This document shows, in pieces, positions 38,614-48,800 of a stretch of 64,000 nucleotides of DNA. Below the pieces are notes generated by a model, which worked only from the letters and a program-made list of their open reading frames with translations, was not told the origin of the DNA and ran no database searches. The DNA comes from Methanobacteriota archaeon. GTDB lineage: Archaea > Thermoplasmatota > Poseidoniia > Poseidoniales > Poseidoniaceae. The position numbers and the translations under genes were made by a program. Numbering within the stretch: the stretch's first letter is position 1; each line of letters opens with the position of its first letter. The stretch covers positions 62,001 through 126,000 of the forward strand of contig PSPT01000001.1 in NCBI GenBank assembly GCA_004195635.1, read 5' to 3'.

Positions 38614-38817
38614 GGGTAAACAACTTAGCTCATTTTGACATTGTGGCTCAGTCAGTCGTTTTTTGGTGCAAGTTTGAACCCCTTCTTGGAGATAATAGAA
38701 ACTTTTTGTTCCTGCTCGCGGATAATATACAGGCGGATTTCTTCAATATCGTTGCTTGAAGATACGGAAGCGGTTATGAAGGGGAAGTTGGTCGGCGGGT
38801 CGCTTAAGGTGTGATAT

Positions 38818-39273
38818 ATGGCACGAATGTATGCAAAGCGCAGAGGAAAGAGCGGCTCTACTAAGCCCCACGGTCAAGACTTGCCTGAGTGGTCCAACAC
38901 GGATAAATCTGCAGTTGAGGAGATCGTACTTGAACTACATTCGGCAGGACATAGCACTGCCATGATTGGAACTATCCTACGTGACCAACATTCAGTACCT
39001 GATGCTCGCCGAGTTCTCGGCCAACGCATCGGCCAATTCATCGCTTCATCCGGCAAGCCAGGAACTTATCCTGAAGATATGATGAACCTTATGCGCAAGG
39101 TTGTTCGCTTGATTGAACACCTTGGAATAAACCGTAAGGATTTGCATAATAATCGTGCACTCGTTCTCACAGAGGCCAAGATACGCCGTCTCGCAAAATA
39201 CTATGTCAGCGAAGGAACTATTCCTGCTGGTTGGCAATACAAGCGCGACCAAGTCCGTTTGATGGTTGAGTGA
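38818..39273 (+). CDS. rps15: 30S ribosomal protein S15, archaeal type
   Basis: A 151-aa protein with archaeal/eukaryotic S15 (eS13-like uS15) features: N-terminal MARMYAKRRGKSGS, conserved PEWS, the H-S-x-A-x-I-G-xx-LRDQ-xVPD helix, and the C-terminal LIEHLGINRKDLHNNRAL and YYVSEGTIPAGWQY. Binds 16S rRNA early in small-subunit assembly. The start has AAGGTG six bases upstream. In many archaea S15 is followed by a RecJ-like gene, which helps interpret the next ORF. The 204-base upstream gap has no convincing gene. Confidence 0.96.
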   Translation: MARMYAKRRGKSGSTKPHGQDLPEWSNTDKSAVEEIVLELHSAGHSTAMIGTILRDQHSVPDARRVLGQRIGQFIASSGKPGTYPEDMMNLMRKVVRLIEHLGINRKDLHNNRALVLTEAKIRRLAKYYVSEGTIPAGWQYKRDQVRLMVE

Positions 39274-39407
39274 ATAAGGCCCGCCCTATTCGCCACTTCT
39301 TTCTTGATTGAAGTAGTGAGCCCTTGAATAAACAATAGTCACCTCTTTCAAAGACTTCCTCTTCAGGTAAAGCAAAGGGGGTCTGAAATATACGCGATAT
39401 TTGTGAA

Positions 39408-40253
39408 TTGGAATTATTTTCTGAGGTAAAATCTTCCTTAAAAGAAGCTGCGGGAACCATTTCATCAATTCTCACTCCTGTTCGTCTTGTAACGAGAGCA
39501 ACTTTGGTTGGAGTTTTATCGCTCGCGCAAATTGAAGCGAGTTTCCTCGACCAAAAAATTCCTTATCAAAGAACAATTGTTGAGGGCCCTATTGTTCCGA
39601 ATTCAATTTCAGGTCCGGCAATAATAATTTCATCAGGAGTAGAATCTAAATGGACTGTTGAGACAAAAATATTGCTTATCTCCCCAACTACAATTAATGT
39701 TACAATGGGAAATAAAAATAAAATTATAACAGGTGTTCTTGGAACCGTTGCTCAATCAGCAGCCCTTGCCGCAATACTATCTCCTTCTGGCATTAGAACG
39801 AGGCGGCAAAGAGGGATGAGTTGCTCAGGCCAATGGTTACGCGATAGTTTGGATTCGGTATATGATCCAGTTTGGACAATTATTCGCGACCATTTGCAAA
39901 TAGAAGGGACAGTGCAAGTATTACCAATAACAGAAATTGCAAGCATTGAAGAATTAACCTTGCCCAATTTGCCAGCAAGAACTTTCAAGCGACTAAAGCG
40001 TGTCTGGGGGTCTTTTGATGCTGAGGAAAGAGCGGGTGCATTAAGTGAATTGGTGCTGCCTATGGTTGAAGGAGAAAATATTAGCGCAGCACGATTAGAG
40101 GAATTAGTCTGGCATCGGGTAATCGGTACAGATTGGCCAATGGACCTTGCATCATTGCTATATCATGCACAAAATGAGTGGCCTGATGAGGGTGAAGTGC
40201 TTCATGCAGGTAGAGTAATGGATAAACTAATCAGCACAGGTTTACCTGTTTAG
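39408..40253 (+). CDS. Probable catalytically dead RecJ/Cdc45-like (DHH-derived) protein
   Basis: A 281-aa soluble protein without a confident family match. Its place right after rps15 is where many archaea carry a RecJ/GAN gene. The segment PVRLVTRATLVGVLSLAQIEASFL aligns in pattern with the first strand and helix of DHH proteins but lacks the HxDADG metal residues; GPAIIISSGVESKW could match the strand that normally holds the next motif. Inactive RecJ paralogues serve as the Cdc45 equivalent in some archaeal CMG helicases, so a replication-scaffold role is an inference. The start is uncertain: the first usable codon is TTG at 39408, 24 bases after an in-frame stop, without a clear RBS. Convergent, 3 bases from the next gene. 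Confidence 0.45.
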   Translation: MELFSEVKSSLKEAAGTISSILTPVRLVTRATLVGVLSLAQIEASFLDQKIPYQRTIVEGPIVPNSISGPAIIISSGVESKWTVETKILLISPTTINVTMGNKNKIITGVLGTVAQSAALAAILSPSGIRTRRQRGMSCSGQWLRDSLDSVYDPVWTIIRDHLQIEGTVQVLPITEIASIEELTLPNLPARTFKRLKRVWGSFDAEERAGALSELVLPMVEGENISAARLEELVWHRVIGTDWPMDLASLLYHAQNEWPDEGEVLHAGRVMDKLISTGLPV

Positions 40254-40256
40254 AAA

Positions 40257-42308
40257 TTAATCGACAATTTTTAGAACAACCCCACAACCACCACAGGGTA
40301 GTTTGAGAGGGCGTATTTCTGAGACAACTGGATTTATTGTTGCGCATTTAGGGCAAGAAATAGTTGGTCTTTCAGGAAGAGAGTTACCTCGGCGTAGTGA
40401 TTCAAGATTGCGTGGGGAAACAAATGCGGTAATAGTCCAAATCGCTGCAGTCACAATTGCGAGAACTCCAACCGTTTCCAATGAGTAGGCGAAGATATAC
40501 GCAAGTAGTGAAAACGTCGCTAAGGGGTATTCAAGATACAAGGCAACCTTATTTTTTTGACGTCCAATTTTGAGACTAAGAATAACACCGACGAGTAGAA
40601 TTGCAAAAATTCCGGAAAACATTACAAGTGGGCTATAGAGTTGATTTGAAGTAGGTTGTAAAGAGATGCTGAAAATATCTCCTTGGGAAAAGCCGCCCGA
40701 ACTGATACTAAGTTTTTCAGAAGTGAATAGGCGCATATGTGAACTATCAATAACTACATCATCACTTTCGATTTCAACTCTAGCCAAAGATGTACCTGGG
40801 CTAGTCTTGAATTCAATATCTATAGTAACATCTTTCCAGTATGTGAGAGGTTGGGATTTCAAAAAGGTCCTAACCATTGTATGCCTGTCAGCATCAACGA
40901 GAACTTGGGTAGTACTAATACGGATTGAAACAGGAGCATTGGATATTTTGCTATCGCCCAAGGTGTCAACTACGACTTCCACAGTTTGGAAATCCGAAAA
41001 GCGCCCACCAAGTAATTCATCTGATTCCAAGAATAAGCCTGAATCGATAAAAGTCATCAAGCGACCAGATTGCAATTGGCTTCCCAATTCCCTACTTTCC
41101 TCGGGATCAACGACTTTATTGTCACGCATTTCTTGTGAGATACCACCTGCCAAAAACATAGCCCATGTTGAAGTTGAAGGTAGAGTTGAATTACCTAAAT
41201 TATTCATGCCCCATCGTAGCCAAAGTGCTTGAGTGCCCTCAATATGTAAATTTGTAGTCCGGCTAAGGAGTAAATCAATTCCGTCTTTGGAGAGGTCTGC
41301 ATTAACATGAATCCTTAGGTTACTTCCGGAACCATCTGTCTGCAGAGGCTCTTCTGGTGGATAATAAGAACCTCCACCTTCACCACCGCCAATTCCAAAG
41401 TTTATTTCCCACGAGGCTTCACCTTGAAGATAATCATCTTGATTTCCAGATTGTATGTCAAGGCTAATGTTTGCGCTATACCAACCGTCTGAAAGAGAAT
41501 CACTTGCCTGCCATGTCCAAGTTGCCTTCACATCAGGGCCATCCATTTCTAAGACAGGGTTAGTGGAAAGAACATTTCCTCCCATTGTAAAAGTAACGAC
41601 AGATGAACCAATAATTCTAGTGTCATATCCAGATTTGAATATGACTGCTATGTGTACAGAACGACCATCAACTATTGGTGGAGCCATGGCCATGCCAACT
41701 AGTGGCAAATCTACATGTATACTTCCTCGGTAATCTTCAGTCCCCCACTTGAATTCAATTTTCGCATCAGTGCCAGGGATGCTAAACACAAGGGTTTGAA
41801 TTTCTAGAGTGATTTTTATTTCATCAGTAGCACTTAGGCTTCCGGCGTCAATCTCTATTGGGATTTCCAATTGATTCCCTTCGCCAGCAGGTAAGTATGT
41901 TGTACCAGGGGGGGAATATCCTTCATATGTTAGAGATCCAATTTTGACGATAACTGTGGCATTGACTTGAACCCCTGCGGCATTTTCAACAACATAGGGG
42001 ATTGTAAAATCCCATGTTGATGAATCGTATTGTCCACCCCACCCTGGGGTGTGAGACCAAGTTTGGATTGCCGTTGCCTGTGCAATTGATGTTTCAACAA
42101 CAACACTTTCTTCCTCCCCGAGGTCACTATCAAAAGGCGTCAAAGTGGGGTTTCCTCCACTGCCTATGAACAAGTAATCAAATTCCGATGAGTCGCAACA
42201 TACCGTGAGACTTTCACCATCATCTGCTGAAGCAGGAGATATCAATGGACTGGCGATGGTAATAAGCAAGACAAGACACAATATAATGCCGCCAGTTCGC
42301 ACTCGCAT
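40257..42308 (-). CDS. Surface protein with C-terminal TM helices and zinc ribbon
   Basis: A 683-aa protein. Signal peptide at 1-28 (RTGGIILCLVLLITIASPLIS), then a beta-rich exported domain of about 520 residues containing a Gly/Tyr-rich linker (GGGEGGGSYYPPEEP). Three TM helices follow (about 556-635), and a final zinc ribbon (CPKCATINP...LPCGGCG) must be cytoplasmic or near the membrane depending on helix count. The start is the ATG at 42308 (GGAGTT upstream); the frame opens at a TTG 12 bases earlier. It ends 3 bases from the RecJ-like gene. No catalytic motif recognised; the pairing of exported sensor-like domain with an internal zinc ribbon suggests signalling, unproven. Confidence 0.68.
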   Translation of the reverse strand: MRVRTGGIILCLVLLITIASPLISPASADDGESLTVCCDSSEFDYLFIGSGGNPTLTPFDSDLGEEESVVVETSIAQATAIQTWSHTPGWGGQYDSSTWDFTIPYVVENAAGVQVNATVIVKIGSLTYEGYSPPGTTYLPAGEGNQLEIPIEIDAGSLSATDEIKITLEIQTLVFSIPGTDAKIEFKWGTEDYRGSIHVDLPLVGMAMAPPIVDGRSVHIAVIFKSGYDTRIIGSSVVTFTMGGNVLSTNPVLEMDGPDVKATWTWQASDSLSDGWYSANISLDIQSGNQDDYLQGEASWEINFGIGGGEGGGSYYPPEEPLQTDGSGSNLRIHVNADLSKDGIDLLLSRTTNLHIEGTQALWLRWGMNNLGNSTLPSTSTWAMFLAGGISQEMRDNKVVDPEESRELGSQLQSGRLMTFIDSGLFLESDELLGGRFSDFQTVEVVVDTLGDSKISNAPVSIRISTTQVLVDADRHTMVRTFLKSQPLTYWKDVTIDIEFKTSPGTSLARVEIESDDVVIDSSHMRLFTSEKLSISSGGFSQGDIFSISLQPTSNQLYSPLVMFSGIFAILLVGVILSLKIGRQKNKVALYLEYPLATFSLLAYIFAYSLETVGVLAIVTAAIWTITAFVSPRNLESLRRGNSLPERPTISCPKCATINPVVSEIRPLKLPCGGCGVVLKIVD

Positions 42309-42390
42309 AGTTAACTCCAACCTTCGCCCACCGCAACTTCACTTGAATGCGCCGGCTTAGCGAGTGTGAAATAGCAGTTTACAACATTAA

Positions 42391-42792
42391 TTAAAGTGCC
42401 CGGTCGAGCACATTGCCAAGTTCCTTTTCAAACAAAGATACGAGCGCATTGCCCACTTCGCCTTGTAATTCATCTGGCAGTAGGGCGATACCAAGACGCG
42501 CAGCAGCATGGCTTGCCTTCAATTCTGCATAGAGTGTTTTTGCTTTAGCATTGAAATAATAACTAATTGCTTCTTTGATATCTGCCTTTAATTCGGGATT
42601 ATCATCAATGCGTGAGCGGATATAATTCTTTAATTCATCCTTCACTAAATCCCGCATTGCTTCAAGTATCAAATCTTCGGTTTGAATCAAGTCTTTTACT
42701 TGGTCGCGAATGGAGCCTGTGAGTAGTCTTTCAATGGCCATGATGAGGGGAGGGGGCATTCTCCTTTGAATATGACCTTTTTTGGCATTCAT
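42391..42792 (-). CDS. Small helical protein of unknown function
   Basis: A protein of up to 133 aa, almost all alpha-helical and charged (DQVKDLIQTEDLILEAMRDL, LFEKELGNVLDRAL), with no signal peptide, TM segment or recognised domain. Start alternatives: ATG 42792, preceded by GAGGCA and five bases, or ATG 42741, which gives a neater N-terminus (MAIERLLTGS). With the longer form only 29 bases separate it from the divergent CBS gene, too few for two promoters; with the shorter, 80. Could be a regulatory or coiled-coil partner; nothing further can be said. Confidence 0.55.
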   Translation of the reverse strand: MNAKKGHIQRRMPPPLIMAIERLLTGSIRDQVKDLIQTEDLILEAMRDLVKDELKNYIRSRIDDNPELKADIKEAISYYFNAKAKTLYAELKASHAAARLGIALLPDELQGEVGNALVSLFEKELGNVLDRAL

Positions 42793-42821
42793 TCATATGC
42801 CTCACCTCTAATGGAGGTAAC

Positions 42822-43214
42822 ATGTCTGATGTGCGCATCTCCGACCTTGTCTTGACTGATGAACATTCCACAATTAATTTAGAGGATACACTAGTTAGTG
42901 CTGCAGAGGCAATAATCGCTTTACCAAGAGGTGTTCTAATTGTTCTTGATGATGGAAAAGCCAAGGGTGTTATTACTAGCGTACAACTCCTTCAAGCGGT
43001 TGCTAATGGGAATAATATGTCTGAATCAACTGCTGCAGATATTATGAACATGGACCTAATGAAAGTTCCTCTCGATGGGCTTTTGCATGACCTTGTTCCG
43101 GAAATGGCGGAACGACGACCTCATGCAATTGTTGCTGTTGATACTGACGGCAATTTCGCGGGCTATTTCTCTCCAAATGATTATCGTGAAGCAATAAAGC
43201 GATCTTCTGCTTGA
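42822..43214 (+). CDS. CBS-domain-pair protein
   Basis: A 130-aa protein consisting of a pair of CBS domains: first motif VSAAEAIIALPRGVLIVLDDGKAKGVITSVQLL, broken here by lacking the usual xDL step, second motif LHDLVPEMAERRPHAIVAVDTDGNFAGYFSPNDY. CBS pairs (Bateman modules) bind adenine nucleotides or S-adenosylmethionine and act as energy-state sensors, usually controlling a partner protein; the partner is not evident. The start has GGAGGT just upstream. Cytoplasmic; no other domain. Confidence 0.85.
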   Translation: MSDVRISDLVLTDEHSTINLEDTLVSAAEAIIALPRGVLIVLDDGKAKGVITSVQLLQAVANGNNMSESTAADIMNMDLMKVPLDGLLHDLVPEMAERRPHAIVAVDTDGNFAGYFSPNDYREAIKRSSA

Positions 43215-43250
43215 TGCCAATTTCACAAAGTTTCATCTTTACTTTCTTAA

Positions 43251-45011
43251 TTAATCATGCGTATAGATTAACTTACCATCTTTTTCAATTCGGGCATAAC
43301 CAACTCTTTCAAGTTGAACAATTGTGCCAATAGGGTAATCATGATTTTCAAGCAACCCTTCAATCGTGTGCAATTTCTTCCCTTCGGGGCGCATCAATGT
43401 TGCGGCGCTCGCTCCCCCTTTTGCAACCCAGTGTATTTTGGCTAGTTTTGCTTCAGGTTCAAGTGAGGTCATTTGAGATAATCCTTCACTAATAGGGCCA
43501 ATGTCACACCAGTCCTTTAAGCGCATTCCAATATCTGCATTAGCAGTTGTATCATCATTTTCAATATAGATATCTGTTCCTTGTTTATTCCAGTCAAAAG
43601 AAATCTTACGTATTCCAATGTTTTCCTTAGGATGAGATTTGACTAAAATTGACGACATACGTTCATCAGCATCAATACCAACACAAATTGCTACTGGATT
43701 TCTTACAAAAGATAATCGAGGAGCAGTTGCATCAATCTTCTTTGTATTGTGAGCAAATAGACTTGAAAGGGGAACTGCGATGTCCTTTTGAGTAAGCCCT
43801 AATTCAATCCAAAAATCCCTAAAAGCAATTGGGTCAATACCGCGACGCCGTAATGTTGCCATGGTTGGTAAACAAGGGTCATCCCATCCACTCCAAATTC
43901 CTGCTTCGATATCTTTACGCATCTCAGATGTGGAAAAGCCACCAAACTCGTGAACCTTCACACGGCCCCAATAGATTGTCTCGGGGTATTCCCAGCCAAA
44001 GTGCTCGTAAAGCAATACTTGCTTACGAGTTGAATCCATTAAGTCCTTTCCGCGAATAATATGTGTTACTCCTTGTAGATGGTCCTCAACAGCAGATTGG
44101 AAATCTAATAACGGCCATACCCTGTACTTAGATCCAATTTCCTTTCGCGGGTGGGGGTTGGTGATGGTATCCTGCATTCTGAATGCAGGCCAGTCTCTTA
44201 AGGCAGGGTTTTTATTTGACATATCAGTTTTCACTCGAACGACGGCATCTCCGGGTGAATAGGTGCCATCAAGCATTTTTTCCCATCCTTGCATATTTTC
44301 CTTTTCGGAATTATCTCTACAAGGGCAATTTGATTTTGCAACACGGAATTGTTTAAATTCATCACCACTACAAGTACAAACATAGCCTGCTCCCATCTCC
44401 AACATTTTTACAGCGTGCTCATAATAGACCTCAATTCGGTCGCTCGCCATTATTGTAAGGTGTGGTTTAAAACCGGCTAACCACTCTATTTCTTCGGGTA
44501 TTTGTTCGTAGGCCAAAGGTAGAGGTGGTTTCTTTGAAGTGTCTGTATCATCGAACCTCAGAATTAATTTTCCATCATATGATTCAGCATATTGTGAATT
44601 GATTACAACTCCTCTCCCATGACCAAATGACAGAGGGCCATTTGGGTTCGGGGCAAAGCGCAAAATGACCTTTCCCTTTTCAGCATTAGGGAGTTCAGGT
44701 AAACCTTCTCTTCTTTCTTTAACCCTCTTCTCCAACAAATGAGGCGCTTCTTTTTCGAGAATTGAAATTAGGAAGTCGCTTCCCTTGTCAAGGGCAAGTG
44801 CATTTGCTTGGGCAACTGCCTTAGCAGCGATAGGAGACACAAATTTTCCGAATTGTCGCAGATCGGCCTTTTCCCCCATTAATCTGCCGATGACAGAACC
44901 AGCTTGGCCCTTACCATCATACTCAATTGCATTTTGAATAGCATAGTGACGGATAATGTCGGCGGTTTCCGCGTCGGGTGTCCAATCCATGTGACTCAAC
45001 CCCGCGTACAT
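43251..45011 (-). CDS. gltX: Glutamyl-tRNA synthetase, archaeal type
   Basis: A 586-aa class I synthetase of the archaeal/eukaryotic GluRS-GlnRS branch. The HIGH-type motif is LSFGHGR within FAPNPNGP (about residue 122), the KMSKS equivalent is STSEM (about 360), and LRFDDTDTSKKPP is the conserved acceptor-binding step. A cysteine cluster (CTCS...CPCRD) near residue 210 may bind zinc. The C-terminal beta-barrels carry the anticodon-binding region (ATLMRPEGKKLHTIEGLL). It charges tRNA-Glu and, in archaea, usually mis-charges tRNA-Gln for transamidation. The start chosen is the ATG at 45011 (AAGGAG upstream); the ATG at 44990 is equally plausible. Followed upstream by rnhB after a 116-base gap. 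Confidence 0.94.
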   Translation of the reverse strand: MYAGLSHMDWTPDAETADIIRHYAIQNAIEYDGKGQAGSVIGRLMGEKADLRQFGKFVSPIAAKAVAQANALALDKGSDFLISILEKEAPHLLEKRVKERREGLPELPNAEKGKVILRFAPNPNGPLSFGHGRGVVINSQYAESYDGKLILRFDDTDTSKKPPLPLAYEQIPEEIEWLAGFKPHLTIMASDRIEVYYEHAVKMLEMGAGYVCTCSGDEFKQFRVAKSNCPCRDNSEKENMQGWEKMLDGTYSPGDAVVRVKTDMSNKNPALRDWPAFRMQDTITNPHPRKEIGSKYRVWPLLDFQSAVEDHLQGVTHIIRGKDLMDSTRKQVLLYEHFGWEYPETIYWGRVKVHEFGGFSTSEMRKDIEAGIWSGWDDPCLPTMATLRRRGIDPIAFRDFWIELGLTQKDIAVPLSSLFAHNTKKIDATAPRLSFVRNPVAICVGIDADERMSSILVKSHPKENIGIRKISFDWNKQGTDIYIENDDTTANADIGMRLKDWCDIGPISEGLSQMTSLEPEAKLAKIHWVAKGGASAATLMRPEGKKLHTIEGLLENHDYPIGTIVQLERVGYARIEKDGKLIYTHD

Positions 45012-45127
45012 GCTCTCCTTCTTCAAATCCCCCGAAAAATTGAACACACTGTGCCTACTACACATATTCAATTTGTGTGAAAAATATTTTCCTCTCAAGA
45101 AAATAACTCGGGTGGTAATTAGGTTGC

Positions 45128-45871
45128 CTAGAACAAAGTTCGCTGTGCAGGCACAGGCCCTTTCTCAACCGAATTTGCTCGAATTGGAGTTTCACCCTTA
45201 CCCAATTTCTCCCATGCTTTTTTGACCGTCGCCCATCTCCACCGCAGGCATTCATGTGGTGTTTTTTCTTGCAACAGTAAGGGTAGTGCGGCTTTTGTTT
45301 TTGGGTCGGATGGATATCCAGACCCAATGTCAATACCCAATTTTTCTTTCAATTCCTCAATCGCCAAATCACGGCTTTCCTTTGCCAAAATACTGGCGGC
45401 AGCAGTTGCTAAAAAAAATGCATCAGCACCATGGCGACTATCAATTGCCCATCCTTTCTTTGGCCAATCATGCAGCTTTGCAGCAACATTTTGGCCAAAT
45501 CTAATCGCGTTTGTATCACAAGCATCCAATTGAAGTTGCCCTCCTTCATCAGCCAAGTCAATTTTGTTCAATATGTGTGCGAAAAGATCAACTTCATGGT
45601 AGTTTAGATTGCTTAATTGCATTGCTAAATCAATCGCTGCTGGGGATGAATGATGAATAATAAATTGCCATCCACGCGCTTCAGATCGTGATTTAATCCA
45701 AGAAAAAAGAGCCTTGCGTTTTGCTGAACTAAGTAGCTTTGAGTCCTTTACACCCATCTCCTCCAACATTTTTAAATCAGATTCAGGGATTGCAAATGCT
45801 GCAACAACGAGCGGCCCAAGAGTAGGACCTCTACCTGCTTCATCGACACCAACAAACCACATTATTATCAC
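45128..45871 (-). CDS. rnhB: Ribonuclease HII
   Basis: A 247-aa RNase HII. Catalytic residues are visible: Asp10 and Glu11 in GVDEAGRGP, Asp116 in QLDACDTN and Asp150 in GADAFFLATAAASILAK. It removes ribonucleotides and RNA primers from RNA:DNA hybrids. The GTG at 45871 overlaps the stop of the upstream esterase gene in GTGA, implying translational coupling; the ATG at 45862 gives a slightly shorter form. The operon partner is a surface esterase, an association that seems accidental. Confidence 0.95.
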   Translation of the reverse strand: MIIMWFVGVDEAGRGPTLGPLVVAAFAIPESDLKMLEEMGVKDSKLLSSAKRKALFSWIKSRSEARGWQFIIHHSSPAAIDLAMQLSNLNYHEVDLFAHILNKIDLADEGGQLQLDACDTNAIRFGQNVAAKLHDWPKKGWAIDSRHGADAFFLATAAASILAKESRDLAIEELKEKLGIDIGSGYPSDPKTKAALPLLLQEKTPHECLRWRWATVKKAWEKLGKGETPIRANSVEKGPVPAQRTLF

Positions 45872-48800
45872 AAATCCAAGTCATTCATTATTGAATCGGC
45901 ATAAGATTCAGAATTTTCTTTGGTTGATTCAGAATGAGAATCGGTGTGTTCGGTTGGTAGTTCAACATTTTTTGCCTTTGCTTGGTCGGAAGAGTCAATT
46001 CGGTTAGTACGTGTTGTAATGTGTTCTTTTTCGGGAAGTAGTGAAGTTTCCCCAACAAGGGTCGATGAGATTAATTTGGCTGTGGATAAATCGCTTGAAA
46101 TACGAGATATTTGGCCCTTCATCTGCTTTTCATCATGGTGCTCAAGAACTGAAGAAGCAGCATTGACCAAGTCCGAATCCACCGGCTCAGCAGGTGGTTG
46201 TGCGATACCACTTTTGTTGACAAAAGATGCAGCAAAAGCCTCCTTATTCATTTGTGGGCTAACTGCTAATTCAGGCGCAGCACCGCCATTTGTTTCTGAA
46301 AACTTCTCCATCCAGTCATCCTCCACTTTGTCCTTTGGGATAAGTCCTGCTCCCTGGTCCATTAGTTTCTGCTTTTCATTTATTAGTATTCTCCGCTTAA
46401 TAGAATAATTAATTGCAAAGGCAGAAACCACCACTGCTATCAAGGCATAGCCAAACATATTCCAAGCATTCTTTGTGTGAATCATTACTTTACCCCAGTC
46501 AATCAGCGGTTCATTTGTTGGTGCTGCCTCCTGCCAAGGAATTCCAAGGAATGAAATATTTGCGGAGTGGGTGAATTCCACATCATTGTCAAGGAAACTA
46601 TGGATGGTCATGTTAAGCCACATTGTGCCGTTATATGGCTCTGCATCCGGAATATCTGCCCATGCGCGGAATCTAAAAACTTCTCCTACTGGCACCTCGC
46701 GGATATCAAAAGATCTAATTCCAATGTCATCTCCCTCCCAAGTAGCATTATCTGGTGGAACAATAGCCTGTTCAGTACCAAAATTTACATTCATGGTTAC
46801 GCTAAGCCCATCGGGGCCATTTCCGGTATTAACGAGTGAGTAGGCTACGCTAAGCCGGCCATTGTTTATTTCTGCCGAGGTTTCTTCAATTATCCAATTA
46901 GCCGAAGGTGCAACGCCAATTTCTGTAATAAATTCACTTACAATAACAGTGCTATTGATTAGGCGTAGTGTCCAGCTGATATTGCCTGATGTAAATGCAG
47001 TAGTACCATTATTTACGATTATTTGGGTAGGTGCCAATATCTTTGAATCACCCAAAGGGATGTAAATCACCTGACTACTTACTAATCCAGACACCCAAGA
47101 GGGTGAATTATTTACTTCTAGGACAAAATTATCGGCAAAATTACCTAAGTTAGTAACTTCGAAATTACCGTTACAAGAGTCCAGGGGTAATATTCTGTCA
47201 CAGTTGAAGCCAGTTGTAGAAATAGATGCATTACGTTGCCAAAGGATGGATGCAGAAATGTCAGTTGAGATGTCAGGCTCACTCCCCCACACACTCTTGA
47301 TGAATACTCTTACCTCAAGTTCACTTTCAGTTTTATCAGGCGCCAATAATCCTATTTCAAACTCAACCTCTTGCCCAATATCTACCCACGTCAAATCAAA
47401 TACATCGAATACTGCTGCAGTCCAGCCGTATGCTTCAATACGATTTGAAGACGGATATGAGGGGTCCAGTTGCCCATCCTTAACAATTTGAACTTTAACA
47501 TCCATTCTTGTTGGAGTATTGCCATTATTACGAATTTTTATTTTTATTCTCCCATCTATATTTGGGTCCAAAGAAAGATTCTCGCCAGTATTCGTGAGAG
47601 ATACATTGTGGAAGGAACGAACTTCAATTGAAAAATTCCACCAAAACTCTTGCCCATCATCTGAATTTACCCCTTTTAGGCTCCAATGATAGGGAACTCC
47701 GGCAAGGGGGACGCTATTTACTACGCGTGGGACATTAATAGTCATTGAAATCCATTCCAAGGATTTTTCAGCAACAGTAATTTGTCCATCATTTATTGAA
47801 TTACTTAGGTTCCAAGTTGCATTCCAACCACTGGTTGAGTGAAGGCTTAGGTTGACAATATGTGTGCTCGTGTCATTATTTGTCAGATTCATTGCGAGAA
47901 AGAGAGGAGTTCCATGGTCAGTCAAAAATGAAGAACCCGAGTTTCCTCCAAAAGTGAAGAAGGCGTTGCCAGTGCTATTTTCCGAACCATTATTCACAGA
48001 GTCTCCCGGTCCATCCCATCCTGCTGCCATCCATGGAAATGAATAACCAAAAGTGCCATTGAATACGGTATCATCTGCTGCCTGCTGCAAGGCCAACTTT
48101 GTCGTACTGTCAATATTGGTGGCATCAATCTGGCCTGCAGTTGTGTTGCCGTAAATTGTCGAATAAATCACACATGCAGAAAGGTACGAACCAGTTTGCG
48201 AGGGGTGCATGCCGTCACCCGAATAAAGATTCCAAAAAATTGAAGTTGAATCTAGTGGAACACCTCCTGAATTAAGTATTCCGTCGTAGATATTTTCATA
48301 GGCCAAACCAATAGGTGCAATCCATGTCGTTGACTGCGAATTACTGGTATTATCGCTATAATCTTCATATCCTTGGCGCAAATGTCCTTGCATAGTTTTG
48401 TAATCAGGATATCTTGCTGCATTACTAGAGTCTCCTTCTCTGTACCCCCAAGTCATAAAAAGTACACTTTCTCCACCTAAATCATTAACTCTTGTTGTTA
48501 AGTCAAACAATCCATTGATACTATTTTGCCAATCCGTGTTACCTCTAGGGAATCCCGGAACTTGGCTTTGGTCCTGAAAAACAACCCAGTCAAGATCATT
48601 ATTGCTTAGGGTCGTATTCCATTGGTCACCGGGTGTATTCATTCTACTTGCATGTTGATCAAGCCTCATTCCCCCTCCACTAAGTGATGAAACATTTGCT
48701 GAGTCAGATGGTGTAATTATTTGGTGTAGGATTGTTTCAAGGTCATTTGCTTGAGTATAGGAATTCCCTACGAGTAATACTTCGGCAGCTTCATCTGGAA

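Noticed and set aside
38646-38682. tRNA-like strings (GGCTCAGTCAG and TTTGAACCCC)
   Set aside because: No acceptor stem, anticodon arm or correct spacing; the T-arm-like part is not flanked by a complementary strand.
38631-38771. Minus-strand frame in the rps15 upstream gap reading like a protein (EEIRLYIIREQEQKVSIISK)
   Set aside because: No start codon is in reach before the frame runs into antisense rps15, and no ribosome-binding site or recognised family was found.
41341-41420. Glycine-rich, TYY-containing linker as possible frameshift or repeat insertion in the 42308 gene
   Set aside because: The frame is continuous and the linker lies between plausible domains.
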